This document shows, in pieces, positions 16,541 through 26,044 of a DNA stretch of 64,000 bases. The DNA comes from Faecalibacterium langellae (GTDB lineage Bacteria > Bacillota > Clostridia > Oscillospirales > Ruminococcaceae), in the NCBI RefSeq assembly GCF_002549775.1, contig NZ_NMTR01000006.1, positions 1-64,000 on the forward strand, written 5' to 3'. Each line of letters begins with the position of its first letter. Position 1 is the first letter of the stretch. The position numbers were made by a program, and so were the translations under genes. The notes below the pieces were generated by a model that saw only the letters and a list, made by a program, of their open reading frames with translations, made no database searches and had not been told where the DNA came from.

Positions 16541-17409
16541 GGGCGTTTCCCTCCGGCGTGAAGCTGCAAGACCTGAATGAGCGTATCCCGCAGCTGGCTG
16601 CGGGGCACCACCTGATCCACAAAGCCGTGCTCCATCTGGAACTCGCTGCGCTGGAACCCGGCGGGCAGTTTTTCACCGATGGTCTGCTCGATGACGCGGG
16701 GTCCGGCAAAACCGATCAGCGCCCCGGGCTCGGCCAGCATGATGTCGCCAAGGCTGGCAAAGCTGGCGGTGACGCCGCCGGTGGTGGGGTGGGTGAGCAC
16801 GCTGACGTACAGCCCACCTTTGGCGGAAAAACGCTGGATGGCAGCGGACGTTTTTGCCATTTGCATCAGGCTGAAAATGCCCTCCTGCATCCGGGCACCG
16901 CCGCTGGCCGAAAAGATGACCAGAGGCAGGCGCTTGGCGGCGGCGTACTCCACGGCGCGGGTGATCTTGTCGCCCACGGCAGTGCTCATGCTGCCCATGA
17001 AAAAGCGGCTGTCCAGCACGGCGGCCACGCAGGCCACCCCGCCGATGCGGCCGACGGCCGTGACAGCGGCTTCGTGCAGGCCGGTCTTGCTTTGGGCGGC
17101 GGCAAGCTTTTCGTCGTAGCCGGGGAAGTGCAGCACATCCTGCGGGGCAAGGTCGGCGTCAAGCTCGCGGAAGCTGCCGTGGTCCAGCACCAGACTGAGC
17201 CGGTAGTAGCCGCCAATGGGCATGTGGTAGCCGCAGTTGGGGCAGACGAAAAGGCTTTTGGCCCAGAGGGTGCGGGCGGCGCGGCGGCCGCACTGTTTGC
17301 ACTCTACGAACTGGGGCTCGTGCCAGACGGCCCCGGCATCCCGCCGGGCCTTCAGCTGGAAGGTGCGCTCCCGCATCCGGCCGGGGAACAGGTCTCGGAT
17401 ATCGTTCAT
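16537..17409 (-). CDS. accD: acetyl-CoA carboxylase carboxyltransferase beta, AccD
   Basis: Beta half of the carboxyltransferase. 290 residues with an N-terminal zinc ribbon, Cys37-x2-Cys40 and Cys56-x2-Cys59, followed by the crotonase-type domain with SASGGARMQEG and LTHPTTGGVTASFA. It forms an alpha2beta2 complex with AccA, and the two genes overlap by 4 bases. It begins 11 bases after acpP. Confidence 0.94.
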   Translation of the reverse strand: MNDIRDLFPGRMRERTFQLKARRDAGAVWHEPQFVECKQCGRRAARTLWAKSLFVCPNCGYHMPIGGYYRLSLVLDHGSFRELDADLAPQDVLHFPGYDEKLAAAQSKTGLHEAAVTAVGRIGGVACVAAVLDSRFFMGSMSTAVGDKITRAVEYAAAKRLPLVIFSASGGARMQEGIFSLMQMAKTSAAIQRFSAKGGLYVSVLTHPTTGGVTASFASLGDIMLAEPGALIGFAGPRVIEQTIGEKLPAGFQRSEFQMEHGFVDQVVPRSQLRDTLIQVLQLHAGGKRP

Positions 17410-17420
17410 GGCCGTTCGCC

Positions 17421-17648
17421 TCAGACGTGTGCGGTGATGTAGTTGTAGATGTCACCCACGGTCTTGAGCTTTGCCAGCTCCTCGTCCGGGATGGACACGC
17501 CGCAGGCATCTTCCAGCGCCATGTTCAGCTCCACGGCATCCAGGCTGTCGGCTTCCAGATCCTCGGTCAGGCTGGCTTCCATGGTCACTTTGTCCTCGTC
17601 GCAGTTCAGGGTATCGACAACGATCTTTTTCATTTCTTCAAACGTCAT
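17421..17648 (-). CDS. acpP: acyl carrier protein AcpP
   Basis: 75 residues, acidic and helical. The phosphopantetheine attachment serine is Ser35 in EADSLDAVELNMALE. It carries the growing chain for all the enzymes downstream. It is the first gene of the operon, with AAAGGAG before the ATG and a strong promoter about 65 bases upstream. A Pro or Ile in the region after the serine helix, as in other ACPs, is replaced by CGVSIPDEEL. Confidence 0.95.
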   Translation of the reverse strand: MTFEEMKKIVVDTLNCDEDKVTMEASLTEDLEADSLDAVELNMALEDACGVSIPDEELAKLKTVGDIYNYITAHV

Positions 17649-17712
17649 GGTAATGTTCTCCTTTGAATCTTGTTATTATCTAAAAAGTTTGAGGTTTCTT
17701 TCGAACACGACC

Positions 17713-17740
17713 ATTATACCCGAACCGTTGGATAAGTCAA
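17713..17740 (-). promoter_or_regulatory. promoter of the fatty acid operon
   Basis: On the minus strand TTGACT (17735-17740) and a perfect TATAAT (17713-17718) are spaced by 16 bases. The 5' leader is about 60 bases. I found no clear FapR or FabT box and no regulator gene beside it. Confidence 0.8.
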
Positions 17741-17876
17741 GAAAAATAGTTAAAATATTTTATCTTTTACAATTCTGACACACTTTGCATTGCGGCTGAC
17801 GGCAAAACAAAGCGCCGCCGGTGCACGAGAAATCTCGCACGCCGACGGCGCGGTTCAGGTGTTATTGGTTTTTGCT

Positions 17877-17893
17877 GGGGGGGGGGGGGGGGG
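17877..17893. repeat. G17/C17 homopolymer tract
   Basis: Seventeen consecutive G (C on the minus strand) directly after the TGA stop of the SLH-domain frame. Tracts of this length slip during replication and also during sequencing, so the exact length is uncertain. It lies outside coding sequence, so phase variation of the upstream frame is not obvious. Confidence 0.9.
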
Positions 17894-18598
17894 TCACTGC
17901 TTGGGGAAGGCGGTGTTCCAGGTCTGGATCACCTTGACGCGGGTCACCCAACCGTTGGGGCGGAAGGTGGTCTCGCCGGGAGCGGTCAGGATGCCCTGCT
18001 CCACGCACCACTGGGCGGCCTTGGCCATTTCGGGCTCGGACACGTCGGTGAAGGCGGGCTGGTTCTCGGGTTCCGGTGCGCCCTTTGCGCCCCAGATGAG
18101 CCAGGCCAGCTGGCCGCGGTTCACGGGGATGTCGGCCCCGGCGGGCAGCAGATCGCGCAGGATAATGTCGGTGGCAATCTCATAGCCCACGAAGGCCGCT
18201 GCGCCGCCGATGGCGGTGCCCACGATCACAGCACCCACGGCGCCGGAGGAAGCGTCGGTGTCGGGCACGTCGGGAATGACTGCCGCCGCCGGGACGATGC
18301 GGATGTAAGCTTCGGTGTGGGATGCGGGGCCGTAGGTTTTGCCCTCGTCGTCTGTGCGAACGACCTCAGCGGCTTCGGCAGCGGACCGGTTCGCACCGGC
18401 GCGCACCTCATAGGCCCCGGCGGGGGACGGGGTATAGGTGAGCTGGCCGCTCAGAGCACGGCCGCTCTCGTTCTTTACCTTTATAATAGCGTCCCCGCGC
18501 GGCCCGCCGACGCGGTTCGACACGAATCGACCTGTGCACAATTTTGGATAATTCTGCCCTTTCTTTTGTGAAATTGTTTCATTCTGACAAAGGCCCAA
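17894..18598 (-). pseudogene. C-terminal fragment of an SLH-domain surface protein
   Basis: The frame gives 234 residues. The last 70 resemble an S-layer homology domain (NRGQLAWLIW, FTDVSEPEMAKAAQWCVEQG, FRPNGWVTRVKVIQTW), which binds secondary cell wall polymer. Before that lies a hydrophobic Gly/Ala segment (about 120-145) and a region rich in Thr and Ser. There is no signal peptide and the first ~33 residues look like unrelated sequence, with the leu leader immediately upstream. I read it as the 3' remnant of a longer cell-surface protein. An intact small protein with a non-ATG start cannot be excluded. Confidence 0.5.
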
Positions 18599-18603
18599 AC
18601 TTC

Positions 18604-18632
18604 TTGACAGGGCCCCCGAATCATGCTAAACT
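18604..18632 (+). promoter_or_regulatory. leuA: promoter of the leucine operon
   Basis: TTGACA (18604-18609) and TAAACT (18627-18632) are separated by 17 bases. Transcription would begin near 18639, ahead of the T-box leader. Confidence 0.75.
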
Positions 18633-18639
18633 GAATCCA

Positions 18640-18953
18640 CTTTGAAAAAAGCACAAATGCGTTGACGGGGAAAAAACGATTTTCTTCTGCGTGCAGAGAG
18701 CCGCCGGTTGGTGCAAGGCGGGTGCAGAGGGCTTCGGTTACTGGCCCCTGAGCGGCAGGGCTGAACGGGAAGTAGGCTCTGACGGACGCCCACCGTTACA
18801 AGGGCAGCGATTCGCTGCAAAAAGCCGATCGTGCAAAGTGGCTGTATCCACAAAAGGTGCAGCAAAGAGAGTGGTACCACGGGTGCCCTGTAGTTTGAAC
18901 TTTACAGGCTCTCGTCTCTCAAGGTTTTCGCCTTGAAAGACGGGAGCCTTTTC
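18640..18953 (+). promoter_or_regulatory. T-box leader of the leucine operon
   Basis: The T-box core reads GTGGTACCACGGGTGCC at 18871-18887 and precedes an intrinsic terminator (18907-18953: GGCTCTCGTC...GACGGGAGCC, then TTTT). Upstream lie AGAGAGCC pairing with GGCTCT and a CCGTTAC element usual for clostridial T-boxes. Uncharged tRNA binding would favour the antiterminator and switch on leuACDB. The specifier codon is not certain; a CTG (Leu) codon in GGTTACTGGCC (18739-18749) is one candidate that fits the pathway. Confidence 0.85.
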
Positions 18954-19063
18954 GTATGTATGCCATGTGCTGAGTGATGTATTTCCCCGCGCAGCGGGGA
19001 AATACACACATTCCCGTTTGCATGGCGAAACAAAAAGTGCATTTGCTTAGGAGGACACGCAAG

Positions 19064-20716
19064 ATGATGGACGCAACCAAGTACGCTCCGGGTTACTACC
19101 CGGTTCCCGCCGGTTATGACAGCTGGGTCAAGAAAGACCACATTGAAAAAGCACCGGCATGGTGCAGTGTGGACCTGCGCGACGGCAACCAGGCCCTGAT
19201 CGTGCCCATGAGCTTGGAGGAAAAGCTGGAGTTCTTCCAGATGCTGGTGAAAATCGGCTTTAAGGAGATCGAAGTCGGCTTCCCCGCCGCCAGCGAGACC
19301 GAGTACGAGTTCCTGCGCACCCTGATCGAGAAGGACATGATCCCCGCCGATGTCACCGTGCAGGTGCTGACCCAGTGCCGCGACCACATCATTCGCAAGA
19401 CTTTTGAGGCCGTCAAGGGCGCACCCCGCGCGGTCATCCACTTCTATAACTCCACCTCCGTGGCCCAGCGCGAGCAGGTGTTCCACAAGAGCAAAGAGGA
19501 GATCAAGAAGATCGCCACCGACGGTGCAAAGCTGGTCAAGCAGCTCAGCGAGGAGTACGAGGGCAACTTCCTGTTCGAGTACAGCCCCGAAAGCTTCACC
19601 GGCACCGAAGTGGATTATGCCGTGGATGTGTGCAACGCCGTGCTGGACATCATGCAGCCCACCCCGGAGCGCCCCATGATCATCAACCTGCCCGTCACCG
19701 TGGAAATGAGCATGCCGCATGTCTACGCAAACCAGATCGAGTACTGCGACAAGCACCTCAAGTACCGTGACAGCGTGATCATCTCCACCCACCCCCACAA
19801 CGACCGCGGCACCGGCGTGGCCTGCGCCGAGCTGGCTGTTCTGGCCGGTGCCCAGCGCGTGGAGTGCTGCCTGTTCGGCAATGGCGAGCGCACCGGCAAC
19901 GTGGACGCCGTCACCCTCGCCATGAACATGTACAGCCACGGCGTGGACCCGAAGCTGGACTTCTCCGATATGCCGGAAATTTGTGCCACCTACGAGCGCG
20001 TGACCCGGATGCACATCTACGAGCGCAGCCCCTATGCAGGCCAGCTGGTGTTCGCTGCCTTCTCCGGCAGCCATCAGGACGCCATTGCAAAGGGCATGGC
20101 CTACCGCAAGGAGCACGGCGAACACCGCTGGACCTGCCCCTACATCCCGGTGGACCCCCACGACATCGGCCGTACCTACGACGCCGACGTCATCCGCATC
20201 AACAGCCAGAGCGGCAAGGGCGGCATCGGCTTTGTGCTGGAGCAGAACTACGGCTACAACCTGCCGCCCAAGATGCGCGAGGCCCTGGGCTACAAGGTCA
20301 AGAACGTATCCGACCACAACCACAAGGAGCTGAGCGCAGGCGAAGTGCTGCACATCTTCGAGGATACCTTCCTCAACCGCTGCAAGCCGCTCAACGTCAT
20401 CGAAGCACACTTTGCACAGGTGGGCGGCATCACCGCCACCGTCACGCTGGAGCTGAACGGTCAGCGCAAGGTGGTCACCTCGGTGGGCAATGGCCGTCTG
20501 GACGCTGTGGCAAATGCCATCCAGAGCGCTACCGGCATGGACTTCCACCTGGAGACCTACTCCGAGCACAGCCTGGACGAAGGCTCTACCTCCCGCGCCG
20601 CCTCCTACGTCGGCCTTGTCTGGGGCGATAACACCGTCACCTGGGGTGCCGGTACCGACACCGATATCATCGTGGCCGGTATCAAGGCTCTGGTGAGCGC
20701 GATCAATAATAAATAA
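19064..20716 (+). CDS. leuA: 2-isopropylmalate synthase LeuA
   Basis: First committed step of leucine synthesis: acetyl-CoA plus 2-ketoisovalerate. 550 residues starting MMDATKYAPG after TTAGGAGG; this is the long form of the family. The catalytic TIM barrel shows CSVDLRDGNQAL, EVGFPAASETE, STHPHNDRGTG and LFGNGERTGN, with the metal and substrate ligands. The C-terminal 130 residues form the regulatory domain that senses leucine in related enzymes. Controlled by the T-box leader. A hairpin repeat sits between it and leuC. Confidence 0.95.
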   Translation: MMDATKYAPGYYPVPAGYDSWVKKDHIEKAPAWCSVDLRDGNQALIVPMSLEEKLEFFQMLVKIGFKEIEVGFPAASETEYEFLRTLIEKDMIPADVTVQVLTQCRDHIIRKTFEAVKGAPRAVIHFYNSTSVAQREQVFHKSKEEIKKIATDGAKLVKQLSEEYEGNFLFEYSPESFTGTEVDYAVDVCNAVLDIMQPTPERPMIINLPVTVEMSMPHVYANQIEYCDKHLKYRDSVIISTHPHNDRGTGVACAELAVLAGAQRVECCLFGNGERTGNVDAVTLAMNMYSHGVDPKLDFSDMPEICATYERVTRMHIYERSPYAGQLVFAAFSGSHQDAIAKGMAYRKEHGEHRWTCPYIPVDPHDIGRTYDADVIRINSQSGKGGIGFVLEQNYGYNLPPKMREALGYKVKNVSDHNHKELSAGEVLHIFEDTFLNRCKPLNVIEAHFAQVGGITATVTLELNGQRKVVTSVGNGRLDAVANAIQSATGMDFHLETYSEHSLDEGSTSRAASYVGLVWGDNTVTWGAGTDTDIIVAGIKALVSAINNK

Positions 20717-20733
20717 TTAAAAGGGCAGTGTCC

Positions 20734-20855
20734 GCGCCCTCTCAGTCACCTGCGGTGACAGCTCTCCCAAAGGGAGAGCCAAGAGCATGACGGGAGCGCT
20801 TCTTGCCTCTCCCTTTGGGAGAGGTGGCAATGCGCAAGCATTGACGGAGAGGGCG
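20734..20855. repeat. dispersed hairpin repeat, copy 2
   Basis: A 122-base relative of the unit at 14505-14625, bounded by CGCCCTCTC and GAGAGGGCG and containing CTCTCCCAAAGGGAGAG and CTCTCCCTTTGGGAGAG. It lies between leuA and leuC, inside the operon, and could reduce read-through or act on mRNA stability. Confidence 0.8.
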
Positions 20856-20896
20856 AGCTGCTCAGCAATAGAGAGTATCAAAAGGAGAGTACCACC

Positions 20897-22156
20897 ATGG
20901 GAATGACCCTGACGCAGAAGATCCTTGCCGCACATGCCGGGCTTGCCGAGGTCAAGGCAGGCCAGCTCATCAACGCAAAGCTGGACATCGTGCTGGGCAA
21001 CGATATCACCACCCCCGTCGCCATCAACGAGTTTGAAAAGGCCGGTTTTGACGGCGTGTTCGACAAAGAGCACATTGCCATCGTGCTGGACCACTTTGTG
21101 CCCAACAAGGACATCAAGAGTGCCACCCAGTCCAAGCAGTGCCGCGAGTTTGCCAACAAATACGACATCCTCAACTTCTACGATGTGGGCCAGATGGGCA
21201 TTGAGCACGCTCTGCTGCCGGAAAAAGGCATCGTGACCGCAGGCGACTGCGTCATTGGTGCGGACAGCCACACCTGCACCTACGGTGCACTGGGCGCTTT
21301 CTCCACCGGCGTTGGCTCCACCGACATGGCCGCTGGCATGGCCACCGGCATGGCATGGTTCAAGGTGCCCTCGGCTATCAAGTTCGTGCTCACTGGCAAG
21401 CTGGGCCCCCGGGTGTCCGGCAAAGACCTGATCCTGCACATCATCGGCATGATCGGCGTGGACGGTGCGCTGTACAAATCCATGGAGTTCACCGGCCCGG
21501 GCGTTGCGTCCCTGACCATGGACGACCGCCTGTGCATCTGCAATATGGCCATCGAGGCCGGTGCCAAGAACGGCATCTTCCCAGTGGACGAGGTGACCAA
21601 GGCGTATCTGAACGGCCGCAGCCAGCGCACCCCCGTGTACTACGAAGCCGACCCGGATGCCGAGTACGAAAAGACCATCGAGATCGACCTCTCCAAGCTG
21701 GAACCCACCGTCAGCTACCCGCACCTGCCGGAGAACACCCACCTTGCCAGCGAGGGCAAGGACATCAAGATCGACCAGGTGGTCATCGGCAGCTGCACCA
21801 ACGGACGGCTGGAGGACATGGAAGCCGCCTACAACGTGCTGAAGGGCAAGCACATCGCCAAGGGCATGCGCGGCATCATCATCCCCGCCACCATGGCCGT
21901 GTACAAGGAGTGCATCCTGCGCGGCTGGACCACCGCCTTCATCGACGCGGGCTGCATCGTGTCCACCCCCACCTGCGGCCCGTGCCTGGGCGGCTACATG
22001 GGCATTCTGGCCGAGGGCGAGCGCTGCGTTTCCACCACCAACCGCAACTTTGTGGGCCGCATGGGCCATGTCAAGAGCGAAGTGTATCTGGCTTCCCCCG
22101 CCACCGCCGCCGCCAGCGCACTGACCGGCTACATCACCGACCCCCGCACGGTCTGA
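20897..22156 (+). CDS. leuC: 3-isopropylmalate dehydratase large subunit LeuC
   Basis: With LeuD isomerises 2- to 3-isopropylmalate. 419 residues, the short LeuC/HacA form. The [4Fe-4S] ligands are in IGSCTNGR and [22 protein letters not shown] carries further active-site residues. AAGGAG precedes the ATG. LeuD begins 18 bases downstream. Confidence 0.96.
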   Translation: MGMTLTQKILAAHAGLAEVKAGQLINAKLDIVLGNDITTPVAINEFEKAGFDGVFDKEHIAIVLDHFVPNKDIKSATQSKQCREFANKYDILNFYDVGQMGIEHALLPEKGIVTAGDCVIGADSHTCTYGALGAFSTGVGSTDMAAGMATGMAWFKVPSAIKFVLTGKLGPRVSGKDLILHIIGMIGVDGALYKSMEFTGPGVASLTMDDRLCICNMAIEAGAKNGIFPVDEVTKAYLNGRSQRTPVYYEADPDAEYEKTIEIDLSKLEPTVSYPHLPENTHLASEGKDIKIDQVVIGSCTNGRLEDMEAAYNVLKGKHIAKGMRGIIIPATMAVYKECILRGWTTAFIDAGCIVSTPTCGPCLGGYMGILAEGERCVSTTNRNFVGRMGHVKSEVYLASPATAAASALTGYITDPRTV

Positions 22157-22174
22157 TCGGAAAGGAGCACAACA

Positions 22175-22663
22175 ATGAACGCAAAAGGTTCTGTTTTCAA
22201 ATATCCGGATAACGTGGATACCGATGTCATCATCCCGGCCCGCCACCTGAACACCCAGGACGCCAAGGAGCTGGCCAGCCACTGCATGGAGGACATCGAC
22301 AAGGACTTCGTCAAGAATGTGAAGGACGGAGACATCATGGTGGGCGGCTGGAACTTCGGCTGCGGCTCCTCCCGTGAGCACGCCCCTCTGTGCATCAAGA
22401 CCGCCGGTATTTCCGTCGTCATCGCCAAGAGCTTTGCCCGCATCTTCTACCGCAACAGCATCAACATCGGTCTGCCTATCATGGAGTGCCCGGAGGCTGT
22501 GGATGCCATCAGCGCAGGCGACACCGTCAGCGTGGATTTTGACACCGGCATCATCACCGACGAGACCAACGGCAAGGTGTTCCACGCCGAACCATTCCCG
22601 CCGTTCATTCAGGAGATCATTTCGGCAGGCGGTTTGATGAAGTCCATCAAGAATAAGCAGTAA
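22175..22663 (+). CDS. leuD: 3-isopropylmalate dehydratase small subunit LeuD
   Basis: 162 residues, the swivelling domain that pairs with Leu[14 protein letters not shown] at the start and [15 protein letters not shown] in the middle are the substrate-binding segments, and [13 protein letters not shown] follows. A perfect 12-bp hairpin (22669-22697, GTTTTGTCGCGG and its inverse) without a T run lies between this gene and leuB and may tune mRNA stability. Confidence 0.96.
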   Translation: MNAKGSVFKYPDNVDTDVIIPARHLNTQDAKELASHCMEDIDKDFVKNVKDGDIMVGGWNFGCGSSREHAPLCIKTAGISVVIAKSFARIFYRNSINIGLPIMECPEAVDAISAGDTVSVDFDTGIITDETNGKVFHAEPFPPFIQEIISAGGLMKSIKNKQ

Positions 22664-22726
22664 CGCAGGTTTTGTCGCGGCTGCGCCGCGACAAAACTGC
22701 CTTATCCAAAATAGAAGGAGCTTTCC

Positions 22727-23800
22727 ATGGAAAAAAACATTGCTGTCATCTGGGGCGACTGCTCCAGCCCGGAGATCGTCAAGCAGACCATCCGCGTGCT
22801 TGACAAGGTGGCTGAAAAGTACGGCCACACCTTCCACTACACCGACGCTGCCATGGGCGGCGAAGCCATTGACAAATACGGCGACCCGCTGCCCCAGCAC
22901 GAGCTGGACAAGTGCCTGGCTGCCGACAGCGTGCTGCTGGGTGCCGTGGGCGGTCCCAAGTGGGAGGGCCTGCCCGGTGAGCAGCGCCCGGAGAAGGGCC
23001 TGCTGCGCCTGCGTGCGGGCATGGGCCTGTACTCCAACAACCGCCCGGCCAAGATCTGGCCGCAGCTGGCCCCGGCCAGCCCCCTGAAGCCCGAGATCGT
23101 GGCCCAGGGCATTGATTTCATCATTGTTCGTGAGCTCATTGGCGGCGTGTACTTCGGCAATCACGAGACCCACACCCTCGAGAATGGTGAGAAGCAGGCC
23201 ATCGACTCCATGCCCTACTCCGAGCACGAGATCGAGCGCATTGGCCGCATCGGCTTTGAGACCGCGCAGAAGCGCCGCAAGAAGCTCTGCTGCGTGGACA
23301 AAGCAAACGTGCTGGATACCAGCCGCCTGTGGCGCAGCGTGATGCACCGCCTGCAGGCCGAGTACCCGGACGTGGAGTACAGCGAGATGTTCGTGGACAA
23401 CTGCGCCATGCAGATCGTGAAGAACCCCGCTCAGTTTGACGTCATCGTTACCGAGAACATGTTCGGCGACATCCTCTCCGACGAGGCTTCCATGATCACC
23501 GGCTCCATCGGCATGATCCCGTCCTCCTCTCTGGGTGACGGCACCCGCGGCCTGTACGAGCCCATCCACGGCTCCGCCCCCGACATTGCGGGCAAGGATA
23601 TCGTCAACCCCACCGCCTGCATCCTGTCCGCTGCCATGATGCTGCGCTACTCCTTCGGCATGGCCGAGGAAGCCGACGCCATTGAGAACGCCGTGAACAA
23701 GGTGCTGGACAAGGGCCTGCGCACTGCCGACAACATGAGCGAAGGCTGCACCTGCCTGGGCTGCACCGCCATGGGCGACGCCATCCTGGCCGAAATTTAA
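22727..23800 (+). CDS. leuB: 3-isopropylmalate dehydrogenase LeuB
   Basis: NAD-dependent oxidative decarboxylation giving 2-ketoisocaproate. 357 residues. The family signature NMFGDILSDEASMITGSIGM is present, as are the substrate Arg/Lys region (RAGMGLYSNNRPAKIWP) and HGSAPDIAGK. Odd feature: the usual N-terminal GDGIGPE motif reads GDCSSPE (residues 11-17), replacing two glycines with serines and adding a cysteine. The rest looks intact. Last gene of the operon before a strong terminator. Confidence 0.93.
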   Translation: MEKNIAVIWGDCSSPEIVKQTIRVLDKVAEKYGHTFHYTDAAMGGEAIDKYGDPLPQHELDKCLAADSVLLGAVGGPKWEGLPGEQRPEKGLLRLRAGMGLYSNNRPAKIWPQLAPASPLKPEIVAQGIDFIIVRELIGGVYFGNHETHTLENGEKQAIDSMPYSEHEIERIGRIGFETAQKRRKKLCCVDKANVLDTSRLWRSVMHRLQAEYPDVEYSEMFVDNCAMQIVKNPAQFDVIVTENMFGDILSDEASMITGSIGMIPSSSLGDGTRGLYEPIHGSAPDIAGKDIVNPTACILSAAMMLRYSFGMAEEADAIENAVNKVLDKGLRTADNMSEGCTCLGCTAMGDAILAEI

Positions 23801-23814
23801 ACGATAAAACAGCG

Positions 23815-23856
23815 AACGCCCCCGGCTTCGAGGAACAGAAGCTGGGGGCGTTTTTT
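23815..23856 (+). terminator. terminator of the leucine operon
   Basis: AACGCCCCCGGCTT pairs with AAGCTGGGGGCGTT and is followed by TTTTTT. It lies 15 bases after the leuB stop and also faces the end of ftsH. Confidence 0.9.
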
Positions 23857-23885
23857 CGGTTTCAGGCGGCAGGGGAACGGGGGCG

Positions 23886-25718
23886 TTACTCTGCGTCGTC
23901 CCTGTTCAGGATTTCCATGAATTCTTCGCCGGTGATGGTCTCTTTCTGGTACAGGTACTGGGCCAGCTCGTCCAGCTTGGCGCGGTTATCGGTGAGGATC
24001 TTCACGGCCTTTTCGTGCTGGGCCTTCACCAGCTCCACCACCTTCTGGTCGATCTCGCGCTGGGTCTGGGCAGAGCAGGCCAGCGAGGTGTCGCCGCCCA
24101 GGTACTGGTTCGTGACCGTTTCCAGCGCCACCATGTCAAAGTCGCTGCTCATGCCGTAGCGGGTGATCATGGCGCGGGCCAGCTTGGTGGCCTGCTCGAT
24201 ATCGTTGGAAGCGCCGGTGGTGATGGAACCGAACACCACTTCCTCAGCGGCTCTGCCGCCGGTCAGGGTGGCGATCTTGTTTTCCAGCTCGGTCTTGTCC
24301 ATCAGGTAGTGGTTGCCCTCGTCCACCTGCATGGTGTAGCCCAGCGCACCCGAGGTGCGGGGGATGATGGTGATCTTCTGCACCGGGGCGGAGTTGGTCT
24401 GCTTGGCTGCCACCAGCGCGTGGCCGATCTCGTGGTAGGCCACGATGCACTTTTCCTTATCCGTGAGGATGGAGTTCTTCTTCTGGTAGCCTGCAATGAC
24501 CACCTCGATGCTCTCCTCCAGGTCCGCCTGGGTCACGCTCTTGCGGCCCGCCCGCACGGCCCGCAGGGCGGCTTCGTTGACGATGTTGGCCAGCTCTGCG
24601 CCAGAGGCACCGGAGGCCATGCGCGCCACCGTGTTGAAGTCCACCCCCGGGGCGATCTTGACCTTTTTGGTGTGTACCTTCAAGATCTCCTCGCGGCCCT
24701 TCAGGTCCGGCAGCTCCACGGGCACCCGGCGGTCAAAGCGGCCGGGGCGGGTGAGGGCCGGGTCCAGCGAATCCGGACGGTTGGTGGCTGCCAGAATGAT
24801 GACGCCGGTGTTGCCCTCGAAGCCGTCCATCTCGGTGAGCAGCTGGTTCAGGGTCTGCTCGCGCTCATCGTTGCCGCCGAGATTGCCGCTGTTGCGCTTC
24901 TGGCCGATGGCGTCGATCTCGTCAATGAACACGATGCAGGGGGCTTTTTCCTTGGCCTGCTTGAACAGGTCGCGCACCTTGGACGCGCCCATGCCCACGA
25001 ACATCTCCACGAACTCCGAACCGGAGATGGAGAAGAAGGGCACGTTGGATTCGCCTGCCACGGCCTTGGCCAGCATGGTCTTGCCGGTGCCCGGAGGGCC
25101 CACCAGCAGGATGCCCTTGGGCATGGAAGCACCGATCTCCTCATACTGCTTGGGGTCGTGGAGGTAGTTCACGATCTCCTGCAGGTTCTCTTTCGCTTCG
25201 TCCTCACCGGCCACATCCGTAAAACGGATGCCGTGGGTGGACTGCACATACACTTTGGCGTTGGATTTGCCCGCGCCGCCGAACATCATGGCACCGGGGC
25301 CGCCGCCGGCTTTCTCCATCAGCTTTTTGTTCATCTGGTTGCCGATGAAGCTGAACAGCAGGATGGGCAGCACGAACCACACCAGGAAGCTGACCAACGG
25401 CGAACCCTGCTCCACGATCTCGCTGGAGAAGGTGGCACCGGCGGCATACAGCCGCTCGGTGAGGTTCGGGTCGTTCATCAGGCCGGTCTTGTAGACCTGG
25501 GTCTCGTCCTTATCGGTGAAGATGATCTGGTTGGATTCGATATCCACCCGGCCGATGTTCTTTTCTTCGGTCATGCTCATAAAGGTGCCGTAGTCCACCT
25601 CTTTGACCTGACGCTCGGTGAGCCATGGCACCAGCACAAAGTTCAGCACCAGCAGCACCACAAGCACAAAGGCGTAGTAGATCGCCAGCGGCTTGCGGGA
25701 AGGCTTGACTTCTTTCAT
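23886..25718 (-). CDS. ftsH: ATP-dependent zinc metalloprotease FtsH
   Basis: Membrane-anchored AAA+ protease for quality control. 610 residues: two transmembrane segments (about 12-30 and 105-125) around an extracytoplasmic loop, an AAA domain with [15 protein letters not shown] and the [23 protein letters not shown] region, then the peptidase domain with HEIGH (His429, Glu430, His433). A single gene with AGGAGG before the ATG. It uses an extended -10 promoter (25806-25834). Confidence 0.96.
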   Translation of the reverse strand: MKEVKPSRKPLAIYYAFVLVVLLVLNFVLVPWLTERQVKEVDYGTFMSMTEEKNIGRVDIESNQIIFTDKDETQVYKTGLMNDPNLTERLYAAGATFSSEIVEQGSPLVSFLVWFVLPILLFSFIGNQMNKKLMEKAGGGPGAMMFGGAGKSNAKVYVQSTHGIRFTDVAGEDEAKENLQEIVNYLHDPKQYEEIGASMPKGILLVGPPGTGKTMLAKAVAGESNVPFFSISGSEFVEMFVGMGASKVRDLFKQAKEKAPCIVFIDEIDAIGQKRNSGNLGGNDEREQTLNQLLTEMDGFEGNTGVIILAATNRPDSLDPALTRPGRFDRRVPVELPDLKGREEILKVHTKKVKIAPGVDFNTVARMASGASGAELANIVNEAALRAVRAGRKSVTQADLEESIEVVIAGYQKKNSILTDKEKCIVAYHEIGHALVAAKQTNSAPVQKITIIPRTSGALGYTMQVDEGNHYLMDKTELENKIATLTGGRAAEEVVFGSITTGASNDIEQATKLARAMITRYGMSSDFDMVALETVTNQYLGGDTSLACSAQTQREIDQKVVELVKAQHEKAVKILTDNRAKLDELAQYLYQKETITGEEFMEILNRDDAE

Positions 25719-26044
25719 GGGGGTCCTCCTCTTTTATAATAATGTATCCGTCCGGGCAGCCGGGGCGTTTTGTCCGACCCTCGTCCGGGAAAGGCTGCTG
25801 AGTGTAGTATAGCACAGCCGCCCGGACCCGAACAGCGATTCGAGGATGACTTTGCAAAAACTTATCAATTCCTTAACAAAGGACGAAAAAAATAAAATTT
25901 TCCGGGCGGGTGCAATAATCCCTGCTGCCCATCCGTTTACAAGACAGAACGGCGGAACACTAGCACCGCCGCCAAACCCTGATCCGGAACATCAAGCTGA
26001 AATTTGCGCGGCCCGCAAGGCCGCCATCATTGGAGGTTTTTCTT
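25719..26044. other. divergent intergenic region, ftsH and secreted protein
   Basis: Of these 326 bases the left part holds the ftsH 5' leader and its promoter. The right part is AT-rich around 25855-25910 and then contains an inverted GGCGG...CCGCC segment and the GGAGG site of the next gene. I see no gene or recognised riboswitch here. Confidence 0.5.
25806..25834 (-). promoter_or_regulatory. probable ftsH promoter with extended -10
   Basis: The minus strand carries TGC directly before TATACT (25806-25811), an extended -10 arrangement. The -35 position reads TGTTCG and is weak, which the extended -10 would compensate for. Confidence 0.5.

Noticed and set aside
17640-17760. A FabT or FapR operator ahead of acpP
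   Set aside because: An AGTTTGA half site is visible but the matching inverse half is absent.
20717-23569. A 950-codon open frame on the minus strand opposite leuC, leuD and leuB
   Set aside because: It is the antisense shadow of three clear genes in GC-rich DNA and shows no motif or ribosome site.
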